From: Pandoraea thiooxydans
GTDB taxonomy: Bacteria; Pseudomonadota; Gammaproteobacteria; Burkholderiales; Burkholderiaceae
Length of the DNA stretch: 64,000 bases
Assembly (NCBI RefSeq): GCF_001931675.1
Contig: NZ_CP014839.1
Location: 744,001-808,000 of the forward strand
Direction of reading: 5' to 3'
The translations under genes and the position numbers were made by a program. Shown here in pieces: positions 42,363 to 51,733 of this stretch (positions are counted from its first letter, which is position 1; the number at the start of each line of letters is the position of its first letter). The notes below the pieces were generated by a model. That model was given only the letters and a program-made list of their open reading frames with translations, did not search any database and had not been told where the DNA came from.

Positions 42363-43112
42363 ATGCGAGACAGACATCACAAGGAATCAGACAGCGGCGC
42401 GGCCGAGCTCGACGCGCTCGAGGCGGTGCTCATCGAGCGTCTGCGGCAGATCGCCGGACGGCACCGGCAATTGAAGTTCGCCAGCAGTCTGGCGGCCGAG
42501 GACATGTTGCTGACCCACGCGATTCTGTCGAATCAATTGCCGATCGAGATCTTCACGCTCAATACCGGTCGCCTGCACGCCGAGACGGTGGGCATGATTC
42601 ATCAGGTCAAGGTGCATTACGGGTACGACATCGCGCAGTACCAGCCGCAGCCCGAGGCGGTCGACGGCTACGTCCGACAACACGGGCTGAATGCGTTCTA
42701 TGAGAGCGTCGAATTGCGCAAGGCGTGCTGCCGCATCCGCAAGGTCGAGCCGCTGAACCGCGCGCTGTCCGGCGCCGACGCCTGGCTAACCGGCCAGCGC
42801 CGCGAGCAGTCGGTCACGCGAGGCGAGCTGGCGCTGGCCGAGCAGGACGACGCGCGCGGCATCGCCAAGTACAACCCGCTGTTCGACTGGAGCGAGGCCC
42901 AGGTGTGGGCCTATCTGAGCGCGCGCGACGTGCCGGTCAATCCGCTGCATGCGCACGGCTATCCGAGCATTGGCTGCGAGCCGTGCACACGCGCCGTGAA
43001 AGCGGGGGAAGACAGCCGCGCCGGACGCTGGTGGTGGGAACACCAGGACAGCAAGGAGTGCGGCCTGCACGCGGGCAACCTGCGCGGCGTTCCGGTCGTC
43101 TCGGCGCTATAG
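42363..43112 (+). CDS. cysH: adenylylsulfate (APS) reductase
   Basis: Reduces APS to sulfite and AMP with thioredoxin electrons. The 249-residue protein has the PP-loop-like FASSLAAEDMLLTHAI, the CC pair in RKACCRIRK and the second pair in IGCEPCTRAVKAGEDSRAGRWWW. These four cysteines hold the [4Fe-4S] cluster of the APS-specific class, and the catalytic C-terminal Cys is in KECGLH. It precedes cysD by 50 bases. Confidence 0.95.
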   Translation: MRDRHHKESDSGAAELDALEAVLIERLRQIAGRHRQLKFASSLAAEDMLLTHAILSNQLPIEIFTLNTGRLHAETVGMIHQVKVHYGYDIAQYQPQPEAVDGYVRQHGLNAFYESVELRKACCRIRKVEPLNRALSGADAWLTGQRREQSVTRGELALAEQDDARGIAKYNPLFDWSEAQVWAYLSARDVPVNPLHAHGYPSIGCEPCTRAVKAGEDSRAGRWWWEHQDSKECGLHAGNLRGVPVVSAL

Positions 43113-43162
43113 CTGGCCGGCAGGTTTCGAATTCCACATTTCATCAGTCAGGAATAATCATC

Positions 43163-44122
43163 ATGGGTGTAATGCACGAAGTGGCGCAAGCGCAACGGCA
43201 GCCGAATCCGGTCCGCATGGACCATCTCGATTGGCTCGAAGCCGAGTCGATTTACATCCTGCGCGAGGTGGTGGCCGAGTGCCGCAAGCCCGCGCTGCTG
43301 TTCTCGGGCGGCAAGGATTCGGTGGTCGTGCTGCATCTGGCGCTCAAGGCGTTCGGCCTGGGCTCGCAGCGCAAGACGCATCTGCCGTTCCCGCTGGTGC
43401 ATATCGATACCGGCCACAATTATCCGGAAGTGATCGAATTCCGCGACCGCCATGTGGCGTCGCTCGGTGCGGAGCTGGTGGTGGGGCATGTGGAAGACTC
43501 GATCAGGCGTGGCACCGTGCGGCTGCGCAAGGACACCGACTCGCGCAATGCGGCGCAAGCCGTCACGCTGCTCGAGACGATCGCCGAGCACGGTTTCGAC
43601 GCCTTGATCGGCGGCGCCCGCCGCGACGAGGAAAAGGCCCGCGCGAAGGAGCGCATCTTTTCGTTTCGCGACGAGTTCGGCCAGTGGGACCCGAAAGCGC
43701 AGCGTCCCGAACTGTGGCATCTGTTCAATGCGCGTATGCACGCCGGCGAGCAAATGCGCGTGTTCCCCATTTCGAACTGGACCGAACTCGACGTATGGCA
43801 ATACATCGCGCGCGAAGAATTGGCGCTGCCGCCGATCTATTACGCCCACGAGCGTGAAATCGTGCGCCGGCGCGGACTGCTGGTGCCGGTTACGCCGCTC
43901 ACGCCCAAGCTCGACGGCGAGACCAGCGAACGCGTGTCGGTGCGTTTTCGCACGGTGGGCGACATCAGCTGCACGTGCCCGGTGGCGAGCACCGCCGACA
44001 CGGCCGAGCGCATCATCGCCGAGACCATGGTGACCGAGATCACCGAACGAGGCGCCACGCGCATGGACGACCAGACCTCCGAGGCCGCCATGGAGCTGCG
44101 CAAGAAACAGGGTTACTTCTGA
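43163..44122 (+). CDS. cysD: sulfate adenylyltransferase subunit 2
   Basis: The ATP-sulfurylase catalytic subunit, forming APS from sulfate and ATP. The 319-residue product has the PP-motif LLFSGGKDSVVVLHLALKAF, HIDTGHNYPEVIEFRD and GGARRDEEKARAKERIFSFRDEFGQWDPK, all hallmarks of CysD. The gene follows cysH and precedes cysN by 43 bases. Confidence 0.96.
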   Translation: MGVMHEVAQAQRQPNPVRMDHLDWLEAESIYILREVVAECRKPALLFSGGKDSVVVLHLALKAFGLGSQRKTHLPFPLVHIDTGHNYPEVIEFRDRHVASLGAELVVGHVEDSIRRGTVRLRKDTDSRNAAQAVTLLETIAEHGFDALIGGARRDEEKARAKERIFSFRDEFGQWDPKAQRPELWHLFNARMHAGEQMRVFPISNWTELDVWQYIAREELALPPIYYAHEREIVRRRGLLVPVTPLTPKLDGETSERVSVRFRTVGDISCTCPVASTADTAERIIAETMVTEITERGATRMDDQTSEAAMELRKKQGYF

Positions 44123-44165
44123 GCGGCGCGGCACCGATACGTCACGATTATTTGCGAGTTTCACT

Positions 44166-45476
44166 ATGACCTTGATTCATCCCGCCGAAGATCTCGGCGT
44201 CCTGCGTTTCATCACCGCCGGCAGCGTCGACGACGGCAAGAGCACGCTGATCGGGCGCCTGTTGTATGACAGCAAGGCCGTGTTGTCCGACCAGCTCAGC
44301 GCGCTGGCGCGCGCCAAGCACAAGCGCACCGCGGGCGAGGACATCGATCTGGCGCTGCTGACCGACGGCCTGGAAGCCGAGCGTGAGCAAGGCATCACGA
44401 TCGACGTCGCCTACCGCTATTTCGCCACCGCCAAGCGCAAGTTCATCATTGCCGACACGCCCGGCCACGAGCAGTACACGCGCAACATGGTGACCGGCGC
44501 CTCGACCGCGCACGCGGCGATCATCCTGATCGACGCGACCCGCGTGAGCGAGGTGGACGGGCGTACCGAGTTGCTGGCGCAAACCAAGCGGCATAGCGCG
44601 ATCGTCAAGCTGCTGGCCTTGCCGCACGTGATCGTGGCCATCAACAAGATGGATCTGGTCGACTACAGCGAGGCGCGCTTCGACGCGATCCGCGCCGCCT
44701 ATCTCGCACTGGCGCAGCGGCTGGGCCTGCAAAGCGTGCGGTTCGTGCCGGTCTCGGCGCTCAAGGGCGACAACATCGTGACGGCCAGCGAGCGCATGCC
44801 GTGGTATCAGGACGAGCCGCTGCTCGACGTGCTCGAGTCGCTGCCGGTCGGTGAGGTGAGCGGCAGCGCCGCCGAACTGCGCTTCCCGGTGCAATTGGTG
44901 GCGCGCCAGGACGGCAGCCATGCCGACGACTTCCGCGGCTACATGGGGCGCGTCGAAGCCGGTGCGATCTCGGTCGGGCAGGCGCTGCGCGTGCTGCCGG
45001 CCGGCCATCGCGCCACCGTGGCCGAGATCATCGGTCCGCGCGGCGAGCTCGCCCACGCCCATGCCGGGCAGTGCGTGACGGTGCGTCTGGCCGAGGACGT
45101 CGATATCTCGCGCGGCGACATCCTGGTGGCCGCCGAGGCGACGGTCGAGCCGGCCCGCAAATTGAGCGCCGACCTGTGCTGGTTCGATCACGAGCCGCTG
45201 TCGTCGCAGCGCAAATATATTCTCAAGCAGACCACCGCCAATGTATTCGCGCGGGTCGGCAGCGTCGACTCGGTGCTCGACGTCGGCACGCTCTCGCACG
45301 GCCAGCACAAGGGCACGCTGGAGATGAACGATATCGGCGCGGTGCAGATCAGCCTGCAAAAGGCGCTCGTGTGCGACACCTACGAGCAGCATCCGGCGAC
45401 TGGCGCTTTCGTGCTGATCGACGAGGCGACCCATCACACGGTGGCCGCGGGCATGATTCGTGCGTTCACTGCATGA
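44166..45476 (+). CDS. cysN: sulfate adenylyltransferase subunit 1 (GTPase)
   Basis: A 436-residue EF-Tu-like GTPase that drives the CysD reaction. G1 is GSVDDGKSTLIG, G3 is ADTPGHEQYTRNM and G4 is NKMD. The C-terminal beta-barrels follow. There is no fused CysC (APS kinase) domain, consistent with direct reduction of APS by the APS-type CysH here. cobA starts 36 bases later. Confidence 0.96.
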   Translation: MTLIHPAEDLGVLRFITAGSVDDGKSTLIGRLLYDSKAVLSDQLSALARAKHKRTAGEDIDLALLTDGLEAEREQGITIDVAYRYFATAKRKFIIADTPGHEQYTRNMVTGASTAHAAIILIDATRVSEVDGRTELLAQTKRHSAIVKLLALPHVIVAINKMDLVDYSEARFDAIRAAYLALAQRLGLQSVRFVPVSALKGDNIVTASERMPWYQDEPLLDVLESLPVGEVSGSAAELRFPVQLVARQDGSHADDFRGYMGRVEAGAISVGQALRVLPAGHRATVAEIIGPRGELAHAHAGQCVTVRLAEDVDISRGDILVAAEATVEPARKLSADLCWFDHEPLSSQRKYILKQTTANVFARVGSVDSVLDVGTLSHGQHKGTLEMNDIGAVQISLQKALVCDTYEQHPATGAFVLIDEATHHTVAAGMIRAFTA

Positions 45477-45512
45477 CGTCAACCTCCAGTCACGTGTGGC
45501 GAGCAAAGAATC

Positions 45513-46280
45513 ATGGGTAAAGTCTATTTGGTGGGTGCAGGACCGGGCGCGGCAGACCTCATTACGGTGCGCGGCGCACGGATTTTGGGCATGGCGGATG
45601 TCGTGCTGCACGACGCGCTGATCGAGCCGGAGCTGTTGGCCCTGTGCGGGCAAGCTCGTCTGGTGGCGGTGGGCAAGCGGTGCGGCCGGCATGCGACCGC
45701 CCAGCACTTCATCAACAAGCAGTTGGTCGATTGTGCCCGCCGGCATGCGGTCGTGGTGCGGCTCAAAGGCGGGGATCCGATGCTGTTCGGCCGCGCCGAC
45801 GAGGAAATGCGCGCGCTGGAGGCCGCCGGCATCGAATTCGACGTGGTGCCGGGAATTACTGCGGCAATCGCCAGCGCAGCACTGCTGCGCCGCTCGCTGA
45901 CCTTGCGCGGGGTGGCGCGCAGCGTGGCCTTCGCAACGCGCAGTCGCGCCCCCGAGAGCGACGAGATTCGCGCCCAGGTCGAGGCCGATTCGCTGGTGTA
46001 TTACATGGGCCGGGATTCAGCCGATGCGATTGCCGCCGAGCTGATCGCGCATGGCAAGCCGGCGCATACGCCGGTGGCGATCGTCGAGGCCTGCAGCACG
46101 CCGCGCGAACGCCATACGAGCATGACACTGGATCAGATGGCCGCCGGCGCCGCGCGCGCCTGGTTCGATCCAGCTCAACCCAGTTTGCTGTTGATTGGCG
46201 AGGCGTTTCGCGCGCTGCTCGAGGCCGGTCTGAGCCCGGAAGTTCGGCAGGCGCTGCAGGCCGGCCGGCTGGCCGCCTGA
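45513..46280 (+). CDS. cobA: uroporphyrinogen-III C-methyltransferase
   Basis: Methylates uroporphyrinogen III twice to give precorrin-2, the first step to siroheme, the cofactor of sulfite reductase. The 255-residue single-domain SUMT has VYLVGAGPGAADLITVRGARIL at the N-terminus, VVVRLKGGDPMLFGRADEEMRAL and VVPGITAAIASAA. There is no CysG-type oxidase/chelatase extension, so later steps need other proteins; a CbiX-type chelatase is encoded head-on seven bases away. Confidence 0.93.
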   Translation: MGKVYLVGAGPGAADLITVRGARILGMADVVLHDALIEPELLALCGQARLVAVGKRCGRHATAQHFINKQLVDCARRHAVVVRLKGGDPMLFGRADEEMRALEAAGIEFDVVPGITAAIASAALLRRSLTLRGVARSVAFATRSRAPESDEIRAQVEADSLVYYMGRDSADAIAAELIAHGKPAHTPVAIVEACSTPRERHTSMTLDQMAAGAARAWFDPAQPSLLLIGEAFRALLEAGLSPEVRQALQAGRLAA

Positions 46281-46287
46281 GCCAACG

Positions 46288-46686
46288 TTACCCGGCCACC
46301 ACCTGCTGCAGGCAATACGCGGCCAGTGCCGCGAGCACGCCGGAGTCTTCGCCCACGGCCGTGACGCAGCGCAGCGCGAGCTCGGGATGGGCCGCGCGGC
46401 AGGTGTCGATCAAAGCCGGCAAGTCCCGCCGCACATGCCCCCCTTGGCCGAGAAACATCGGCACCACGGTGACTTCCCGGCAACCGGCCGCTGCCGCCGC
46501 CGCGACGGCATCGGGCAGCGACGGACTCATCAGTTCCAGGTACGCCAGTGCGACGTGCAGCTCGGGTCGCGCTGTTGCAAGCATCTGCCGCAGGCGCTCG
46601 AACGGCTCGGCCCAGCGCGCGTCGCGCGCGCCGTGACCAAACAAGATCAAGGCTTGCGAGTCGTTGGTCAGTGTCGATCCACCCAT
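46288..46686 (-). CDS. short CbiX-type sirohydrochlorin chelatase
   Basis: A 132-residue CbiX-short protein. The metal-site His is in ALILFGHGARDARW, followed by AYLELMSPSLPDAV and VVPMFLGQGGHVRRDLPALI with the second active-site His. It inserts Fe2+ (or Co2+) into sirohydrochlorin and works as a dimer of half-size units, complementing CobA. Start at ATG 46684-46686, overlapping the end of lptG by 19 bases on the same strand, so it is probably carried on the lptF-lptG transcript rather than with cobA. Confidence 0.88.
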   Translation of the reverse strand: MGGSTLTNDSQALILFGHGARDARWAEPFERLRQMLATARPELHVALAYLELMSPSLPDAVAAAAAAGCREVTVVPMFLGQGGHVRRDLPALIDTCRAAHPELALRCVTAVGEDSGVLAALAAYCLQQVVAG

Positions 46687-47828
46687 TTGAGCGCTCCAAT
46701 CGCCAGGATGGCGTAGACGGTGGCGGGCAGGGCCGCCGTGACCGCCGGCGGCCACGTGTTGAGCAGCCCCAGGTGGGAAAACAGGCTATTGAGCAGTTGG
46801 AAGCTCATGCCCAGCATGATGCCGCCGAACACTTTCAGGCCGATGGCGCCCGCGCGCGCATGCAGGTAGGCAAACGGCAGCGCCAGCGCCATCATTACCA
46901 GAATCGCGAATGGATAGAGGATCTTCTGCCACAGGGCAATCTGGTAGCGCTGTGCATCCTGCTGATTTTCCTCCAGGTGCTTGATATACGAAAACAGGTT
47001 GTAGATCGCCATGTTGTCGGGCGATACCAGCAGTACCGAGAGAATCTGCGGCGTCAATTCGGAACGCATCTCGGTACTCGGGATGTACACCTGCGTGGTC
47101 CGGTAGACCGGCTGCAGCGCGTCGGCGGCCGACGACGCCTTGCCGGGCGCCGGCGTACTGGCGAGGTCGAAGCGCGTTTCCGACACGCCGCTCAAATCCC
47201 AGTAATCGGGCGCCTTGAACACACCGCGGGTGGCAAAGCGCACGCTCACGAGATGGAAATCCGTGTCGAATTCGTAGACCCGCACATTGGTGATCGTATT
47301 GTCGGGCAGCAGCGTGCCGACATTGATGAAACGCAGCACGCGCTTGCCGGTGGCCTGACTGGTCACGGTGTCCTTGACCCACACGCCCGAGCGGAAATCC
47401 GACGACACTGCGCTGCCCATGGCCTCCAGGCGGATGCGTTGCGCCAATTGCTCGGCCTTCGGAATCACACCCTCGCCGAGTGCGAACGTGAAAATCACCA
47501 GCGGCAGGCCGATCTTGAGCAGCGAGCCGAGTGCCTGCATCGTGCCCAGCCCGGAGACGCGAAAGATCGTGAACTCCGAATTGCCGGCGAGCTGCGAGCA
47601 GACATAAATTGCCGCGATCAGGGCCGCCACCGGCGTGATTTCATAGCAGTGCGCCGGGGCGAACAGCAGCACGTACATCAGGGCCTGATGAAACTTGTAG
47701 CCGCCTTGTCCGACATGGCCGAGTTCGTTGATCAGATCGAAGAATACGAACAGACCGACAAAGGCCAGCAAAATGAAACCGAAGGCCAGGTAGATCTGGC
47801 GCGCGAGGTAGCGTTCGTAGATCTTCAT
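46668..47828 (-). CDS. lptG: LPS export permease LptG
   Basis: One of the two membrane subunits of the LptB2FG transporter that extracts LPS from the inner membrane. The 386-residue YjgQ-type protein starts MKIYERYLARQIYLAFGFILLAF, has three N-terminal helices, a periplasmic jellyroll domain (residues about 130-270) and three C-terminal helices (IALWQKILYPFAILVMMALALPFAY). Its ATG overlaps the lptF stop by four bases. Confidence 0.94.
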   Translation of the reverse strand: MKIYERYLARQIYLAFGFILLAFVGLFVFFDLINELGHVGQGGYKFHQALMYVLLFAPAHCYEITPVAALIAAIYVCSQLAGNSEFTIFRVSGLGTMQALGSLLKIGLPLVIFTFALGEGVIPKAEQLAQRIRLEAMGSAVSSDFRSGVWVKDTVTSQATGKRVLRFINVGTLLPDNTITNVRVYEFDTDFHLVSVRFATRGVFKAPDYWDLSGVSETRFDLASTPAPGKASSAADALQPVYRTTQVYIPSTEMRSELTPQILSVLLVSPDNMAIYNLFSYIKHLEENQQDAQRYQIALWQKILYPFAILVMMALALPFAYLHARAGAIGLKVFGGIMLGMSFQLLNSLFSHLGLLNTWPPAVTAALPATVYAILAIGALKWVDRH

Positions 47829-48952
47829 TCGCGCTCCTTGCGGGCAAACGGCCGGAAAAACGCCATGCGCAGCGCGGGCGAGATCAGCGGCTTGAAGCGC
47901 AGACGGCGCCAGTACATCAAGAGGATCGCGCCCATCGCCACCGCATGCAGCAGCCACACGCCGAGCACCAGCGGCAGCGTGCGTTGCGCCACCCAGGCCT
48001 GCGACAGACTCAGCAGGTTGGTGTACGACAGATACACCAGCACCGCGATGATGAGATTGATGGCGCGCCCGTGCCGCGGATTCTGGTAGGCCAGCGGAAT
48101 CGCCAGCAGCACCAGGTTCAGCGCCAGCAGCGGCAGCCCGATGCGCCAGACCAGTTCGCCCTGATACTGCGGCGTGAAAATGCGCAGCAGGGTCAGGGTC
48201 GATACGCCCTTGGCCGGTGCGTTGTCGGTTTGCATCGGAGCCGCGTTGTTTTCGATCTTGACCGCGTAGCGCTCGAATTCCATGATGCGGTATCCGGGCT
48301 TGCCCGGCACGCCGTCGTAGCGCCGGCCTTTCTCCAGCACGATGAAGCGGTCGCCGTTGGGCTTGGTCTCGATCTGGCCGTCCTTGGACACCACCACGCT
48401 GACCTTGCCATTCTCGGTGCTGCTGACGAATACGTTATGGACCTTGGTGGCGTTGGCGTTGACGCTTTCGACGAAAAATACGCGCTGATTGGCGGTCGAT
48501 TCGCGGAACTGGCCGGCGGCGATCATCGAGACGTCGCTGCGCTGCTCGAAACGCTGCTGCAGCAGGTTGCTCTGCTCATTGGCCCACGGCCAGCCGAACA
48601 GCGCGCACAGGGCGATCACGCCGATGAAGGGCAGCGCGAAGCGCAGCACGGGCTTGACGAAATCGGTGATGCTCAGGCCGGCGGCAAACCATACCACCAT
48701 CTCCGAGTCCTTATACCAGCGGGTCAGCACGAACAGGATGGAGACAAACAACGTGACGATCAGAATGACCGCGAGATACCCGATCACGGCCAGGCCGATC
48801 AGCACCAGGACGTCGCGCGGGTCGGTGCGGCCGGATGCCGCGAAACCGAGAATACGGATCATCATGGTCGTCAGCATGACCGTCATCAGCACCAGAAAGA
48901 TGGCGCCGGCGGTGTAATTCAGCTCGCGTTGCAGGGAGCGCTGAAAAATCAT
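47825..48952 (-). CDS. lptF: LPS export permease LptF
   Basis: A 375-residue YjgP-type protein and partner of LptG. It begins MIFQRSLQRELNYTAGAIFLVLMTVMLTTMMIRILG, has a periplasmic beta-jellyroll domain and a C-terminal membrane domain (ELVWRIGLPLLALNLVLLAIPLAYQNPRHGRAINL). It is translationally coupled to lptG and divergent from pepA with 115 bases between starts, a conserved arrangement in proteobacteria. Confidence 0.94.
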   Translation of the reverse strand: MIFQRSLQRELNYTAGAIFLVLMTVMLTTMMIRILGFAASGRTDPRDVLVLIGLAVIGYLAVILIVTLFVSILFVLTRWYKDSEMVVWFAAGLSITDFVKPVLRFALPFIGVIALCALFGWPWANEQSNLLQQRFEQRSDVSMIAAGQFRESTANQRVFFVESVNANATKVHNVFVSSTENGKVSVVVSKDGQIETKPNGDRFIVLEKGRRYDGVPGKPGYRIMEFERYAVKIENNAAPMQTDNAPAKGVSTLTLLRIFTPQYQGELVWRIGLPLLALNLVLLAIPLAYQNPRHGRAINLIIAVLVYLSYTNLLSLSQAWVAQRTLPLVLGVWLLHAVAMGAILLMYWRRLRFKPLISPALRMAFFRPFARKERE

Positions 48953-49067
48953 TTAGCGGTATTACGGAAAAAAGGGGGGGAACGGCTCGTTTGCGGGCGC
49001 GGTTGAGGCGTCCGCGGAAAAAAGCGGATAATTGCGGCTCAAGTGAATTTTATCCGAGGAAAGCGCG

Positions 49068-50582
49068 ATGGACTTTAGCATAAAAGCCTGTGACTGGAGC
49101 AAGGCGGCGGACAAGGCGTTGATCGGTGGTAAAACCGACTGCATCGTCGTTGGCGTATTCGACGGGCAGGCCCTGTCGGGTGCCGCATTGCAGATCGATC
49201 GTGCCAGCAAGGGCGTGCTGAGCCGTCTCGTGAAAACCGGTGAGCTCGAAGGCAAGGCGGGCACCACCGTGACGCTGCGCGAAGTACCGGGTATTGGCGC
49301 GGCGCGCGTGCTGGTGGTGGGGCTGGGGCGCCACGACGAATTCAGTCCCAAGGCCTACACCGAGGCCACTCGCGCGGCGCTGCGCGCACTGCAGGGCACC
49401 CATGCGGGCGACGCACTCTGGACGCTGGCGCAGGTCGCGCCGGTTCCGGGGCGAGATGGCGCCTGGGCGGTACGCACGGCGGTGCAGCTGGCATGCGACG
49501 CGGCCTACCGTTTCACTCAGATGAAAAGCAAGCCTGAGCCGGTGCGCGGCGCGCTGCGCAAGCTCGTGTTGAGCGTGGCCGCCGATGATCTGCAGGCAGC
49601 CCGCGTCGCGCTCAAGCGCGGGCTGGCAATCGGCCGCGGCATGGACCTCGCGCGCGACCTGGCCAATCTGCCCGGCAACGTGTGCACGCCGACCCACCTG
49701 GCCAATACCGCGCGCAAGCTGGCGCGCGAGCTCAAGCTCAAGGCCGAGATCCTGGGCCAGAAGCAGATCGCCGCGCTGAAGATGGGGTCGTTTCTGTCGG
49801 TGGCCAAGGGCTCGACCGAACCGCCCCAGTTCATCGTATTGAAGTATGAGGGCGGGCCGGCCAAGGCCGCACCGATCGTGCTGGTGGGCAAGGGCATTAC
49901 GTTCGACTCCGGGGGCATTTCCCTGAAGCCGGGCGAGGCGATGGATGAAATGAAGTACGACATGTGCGGCGCCGCCTCGGTGCTCGGCACGATGCGCGCG
50001 GTCGCCGAGATGGGCCTCAAGCTGAATGTGATCGGCGTGGTGCCGACTTGCGAAAACATGCCGTCGGGCAATGCCAACAAGCCCGGCGATATCGTCACCA
50101 GCATGTCGGGCCAGACCATCGAAATCCTCAATACCGATGCCGAGGGCCGGCTGATCCTGTGCGACGCACTGACCTATGTCGAGCGCTTCAGGCCGGCGGC
50201 CGTGGTGGACGTGGCCACGCTCACCGGCGCTTGCATCATCGCGCTTGGGCATGTCAACAGCGGGCTGTTCAGCAAGAGCGACGCGCTGGCCGATCAACTG
50301 CTCGAAGCCGGCCGCAACGCGGGCGACACCGCCTGGCGCCTGCCGGTCGAGGACGAATACCAGGAGCAGCTGAAGTCCAACTTTGCCGACGTGGCAAATA
50401 TTGGCGGGCGTCCGGCCGGCAGCGTCACGGCGGCCTGTTTCCTGGCGCGCTTTGCCGGCAAGTACGAGTGGGCCCACCTCGACATCGCCGGCACGGCCTG
50501 GAAGAGCGGTGCGGCCAAGGGGGCGACCGGTCGGCCGGTGCCGTTGCTCACGCAGTTCCTGATGGACCGCGAAGGCCGTTGA
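49068..50582 (+). CDS. pepA: leucyl aminopeptidase (PepA, M17)
   Basis: A 504-residue cytoplasmic zinc/manganese aminopeptidase. The C-terminal catalytic domain has [35 protein letters not shown] with the Lys and Asp ligands, and the M17 signature NTDAEGRL in [20 protein letters not shown]. The N-terminal domain is of normal size. In E. coli the protein also binds DNA at cer/carA; whether this one does is unknown. The holC start lies four bases after its stop. Confidence 0.96.
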   Translation: MDFSIKACDWSKAADKALIGGKTDCIVVGVFDGQALSGAALQIDRASKGVLSRLVKTGELEGKAGTTVTLREVPGIGAARVLVVGLGRHDEFSPKAYTEATRAALRALQGTHAGDALWTLAQVAPVPGRDGAWAVRTAVQLACDAAYRFTQMKSKPEPVRGALRKLVLSVAADDLQAARVALKRGLAIGRGMDLARDLANLPGNVCTPTHLANTARKLARELKLKAEILGQKQIAALKMGSFLSVAKGSTEPPQFIVLKYEGGPAKAAPIVLVGKGITFDSGGISLKPGEAMDEMKYDMCGAASVLGTMRAVAEMGLKLNVIGVVPTCENMPSGNANKPGDIVTSMSGQTIEILNTDAEGRLILCDALTYVERFRPAAVVDVATLTGACIIALGHVNSGLFSKSDALADQLLEAGRNAGDTAWRLPVEDEYQEQLKSNFADVANIGGRPAGSVTAACFLARFAGKYEWAHLDIAGTAWKSGAAKGATGRPVPLLTQFLMDREGR

Positions 50583-50586
50583 TGCC

Positions 50587-51012
50587 GTGACGCGCATCGA
50601 CTTTCACATTCATGTGGCGGACCGGCTGGGCTATGCCTGCCGGCTCACGCGCAAGGTGGTGACGGCCGGGCAGCGCCTGGTGGTGGTGGGCGAGGCGGCC
50701 AGTCTGCGCGAATTCGATCAGCAGCTGTGGACGTTCTCGGCGCTCGAGTTCGTGCCGCATTGCGCGCTGGACGACGCGCTGGCGCCACACACGCCCGTGT
50801 TGCTGGCCAGCACTCTGGATGATGCCGGCACGGCGCCGCATTACCAGGTGCTGCTCAATCTCGGCGGTGCGGTACCGCCGCAGTTCGCCCGCTTCGAACG
50901 TGTGCTCGAGGTGGTCGGCCGTGACCCCCAGGAGCTTGCCGACGCGCGCGAGCGCTATCGCTTCTATCGCGATCGCGGTTATACCCTCAACAACTACGAT
51001 CAACGCTCATGA
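50587..51012 (+). CDS. holC: DNA polymerase III chi subunit
   Basis: A 141-residue chi subunit of the clamp-loader complex, which links the replisome to SSB. It starts at GTG 50587, MTRIDFHIHVADRLGYACRL, with QRLVVVGEAASLREFDQQLWTFSALEFVPHC matching the family. pepA-holC adjacency is highly conserved and supports the call. Confidence 0.93.
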   Translation: MTRIDFHIHVADRLGYACRLTRKVVTAGQRLVVVGEAASLREFDQQLWTFSALEFVPHCALDDALAPHTPVLLASTLDDAGTAPHYQVLLNLGGAVPPQFARFERVLEVVGRDPQELADARERYRFYRDRGYTLNNYDQRS

Positions 51013-51365
51013 ATCCACCCGAATCGAGACCACCCGCCGATCCGAGCATTCCTGTACTGACCGAAGTGCTCAAGCCCGGCGAAGTACCTGCCGCCTCGTC
51101 GCCTGCGCCTGCGCCAGCGACGGCCGAGCCGCTGGCGCTGCCGCACGATATTGCCGTGTTGGCCGAGCGCTTGAGCGTGCGGCTCTCTACGCAATTGAGC
51201 AAGGACGTGACCGCGCTGGTGGAGAAACGCTGCCACGACGCGCTGATCGACCACACCGCATGGCTCGTGCAGACCATCGCGCGACATGTATCCGACGATC
51301 TGCAGCGCCAGTTGCGCGATCAGGTGCGTCAGGCAGTGCTCGAGGAATTGGCCAGGCGCGGCTGA
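51009..51365 (+). CDS. DUF2486-like hypothetical protein
   Basis: A 118-residue protein with a disordered Pro/Ala-rich N-terminal half (PPADPSIPVLTEV, then PAASSPAPAPATAEP). A helical C-terminal half follows, LAERLSVRLSTQLSKDVTALVEKRCHDALIDHT, with LQRQLRDQVRQAVLEELARRG. This matches the small DUF2486 proteins that follow holC in Burkholderia relatives. Its ATG overlaps the holC stop (ATGA). Function unknown. Confidence 0.78.
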   Translation: MNPPESRPPADPSIPVLTEVLKPGEVPAASSPAPAPATAEPLALPHDIAVLAERLSVRLSTQLSKDVTALVEKRCHDALIDHTAWLVQTIARHVSDDLQRQLRDQVRQAVLEELARRG

Positions 51366-51386
51366 TAACCGGACGCCGGCCGACCG

Positions 51387-51554
51387 TCAGGGTGTTTTAT
51401 CCGCGAGCGGCGCCCATGCCCACGCGCCGCCCTTGTTGAAGCAGACGTTAACGTTCTTGCCGGCGTCGACCGCCAGATTCTCCCTGGACGGATTTGGCCA
51501 CTGGCCCTCGCTGCCTGTGCGCCTTTTGCCGCCGATATTGGCAACCAGACTGCC
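51387..51554 (-). pseudogene. C-terminal gene remnant between holC operon and ilvD
   Basis: Minus strand reading gives 55 protein-like codons ending in TGA (51387-51389): GSLVANIGGKRRTGSEGQWP at the start, then NLAVDAGKNVNVCFNKGGAWAWAPLADKTP. The frame is closed upstream by a TAG at 51555-51557 and has no start codon. Just upstream another frame reads VDGNGDTACAILISALR, suggesting a frameshift in a once longer exported or surface protein. The family is not recognised. Confidence 0.4.
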
Positions 51555-51733
51555 CTAAGTGCGCTTATCAGAATTGCACATGCGGTGTCTCCATTGCCGT
51601 CGACTTTATCGTTGTTCCGCTCGGCATGCCGGAACGAGGATAAGCGCTTACCTGTTCTGCCGGGGGAAGGGCCCGCGCGTGACGCTGCCGTGCTGATTAG
51701 CGGACCCAGAAGCGCACGCCCGAGCGTCGACGG

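Noticed and set aside
46548-48089. 513-residue plus-strand frame opposite lptG/lptF
   Set aside because: LptG and LptF on the other strand have complete membrane topology and coupled starts; the plus frame is a shadow.
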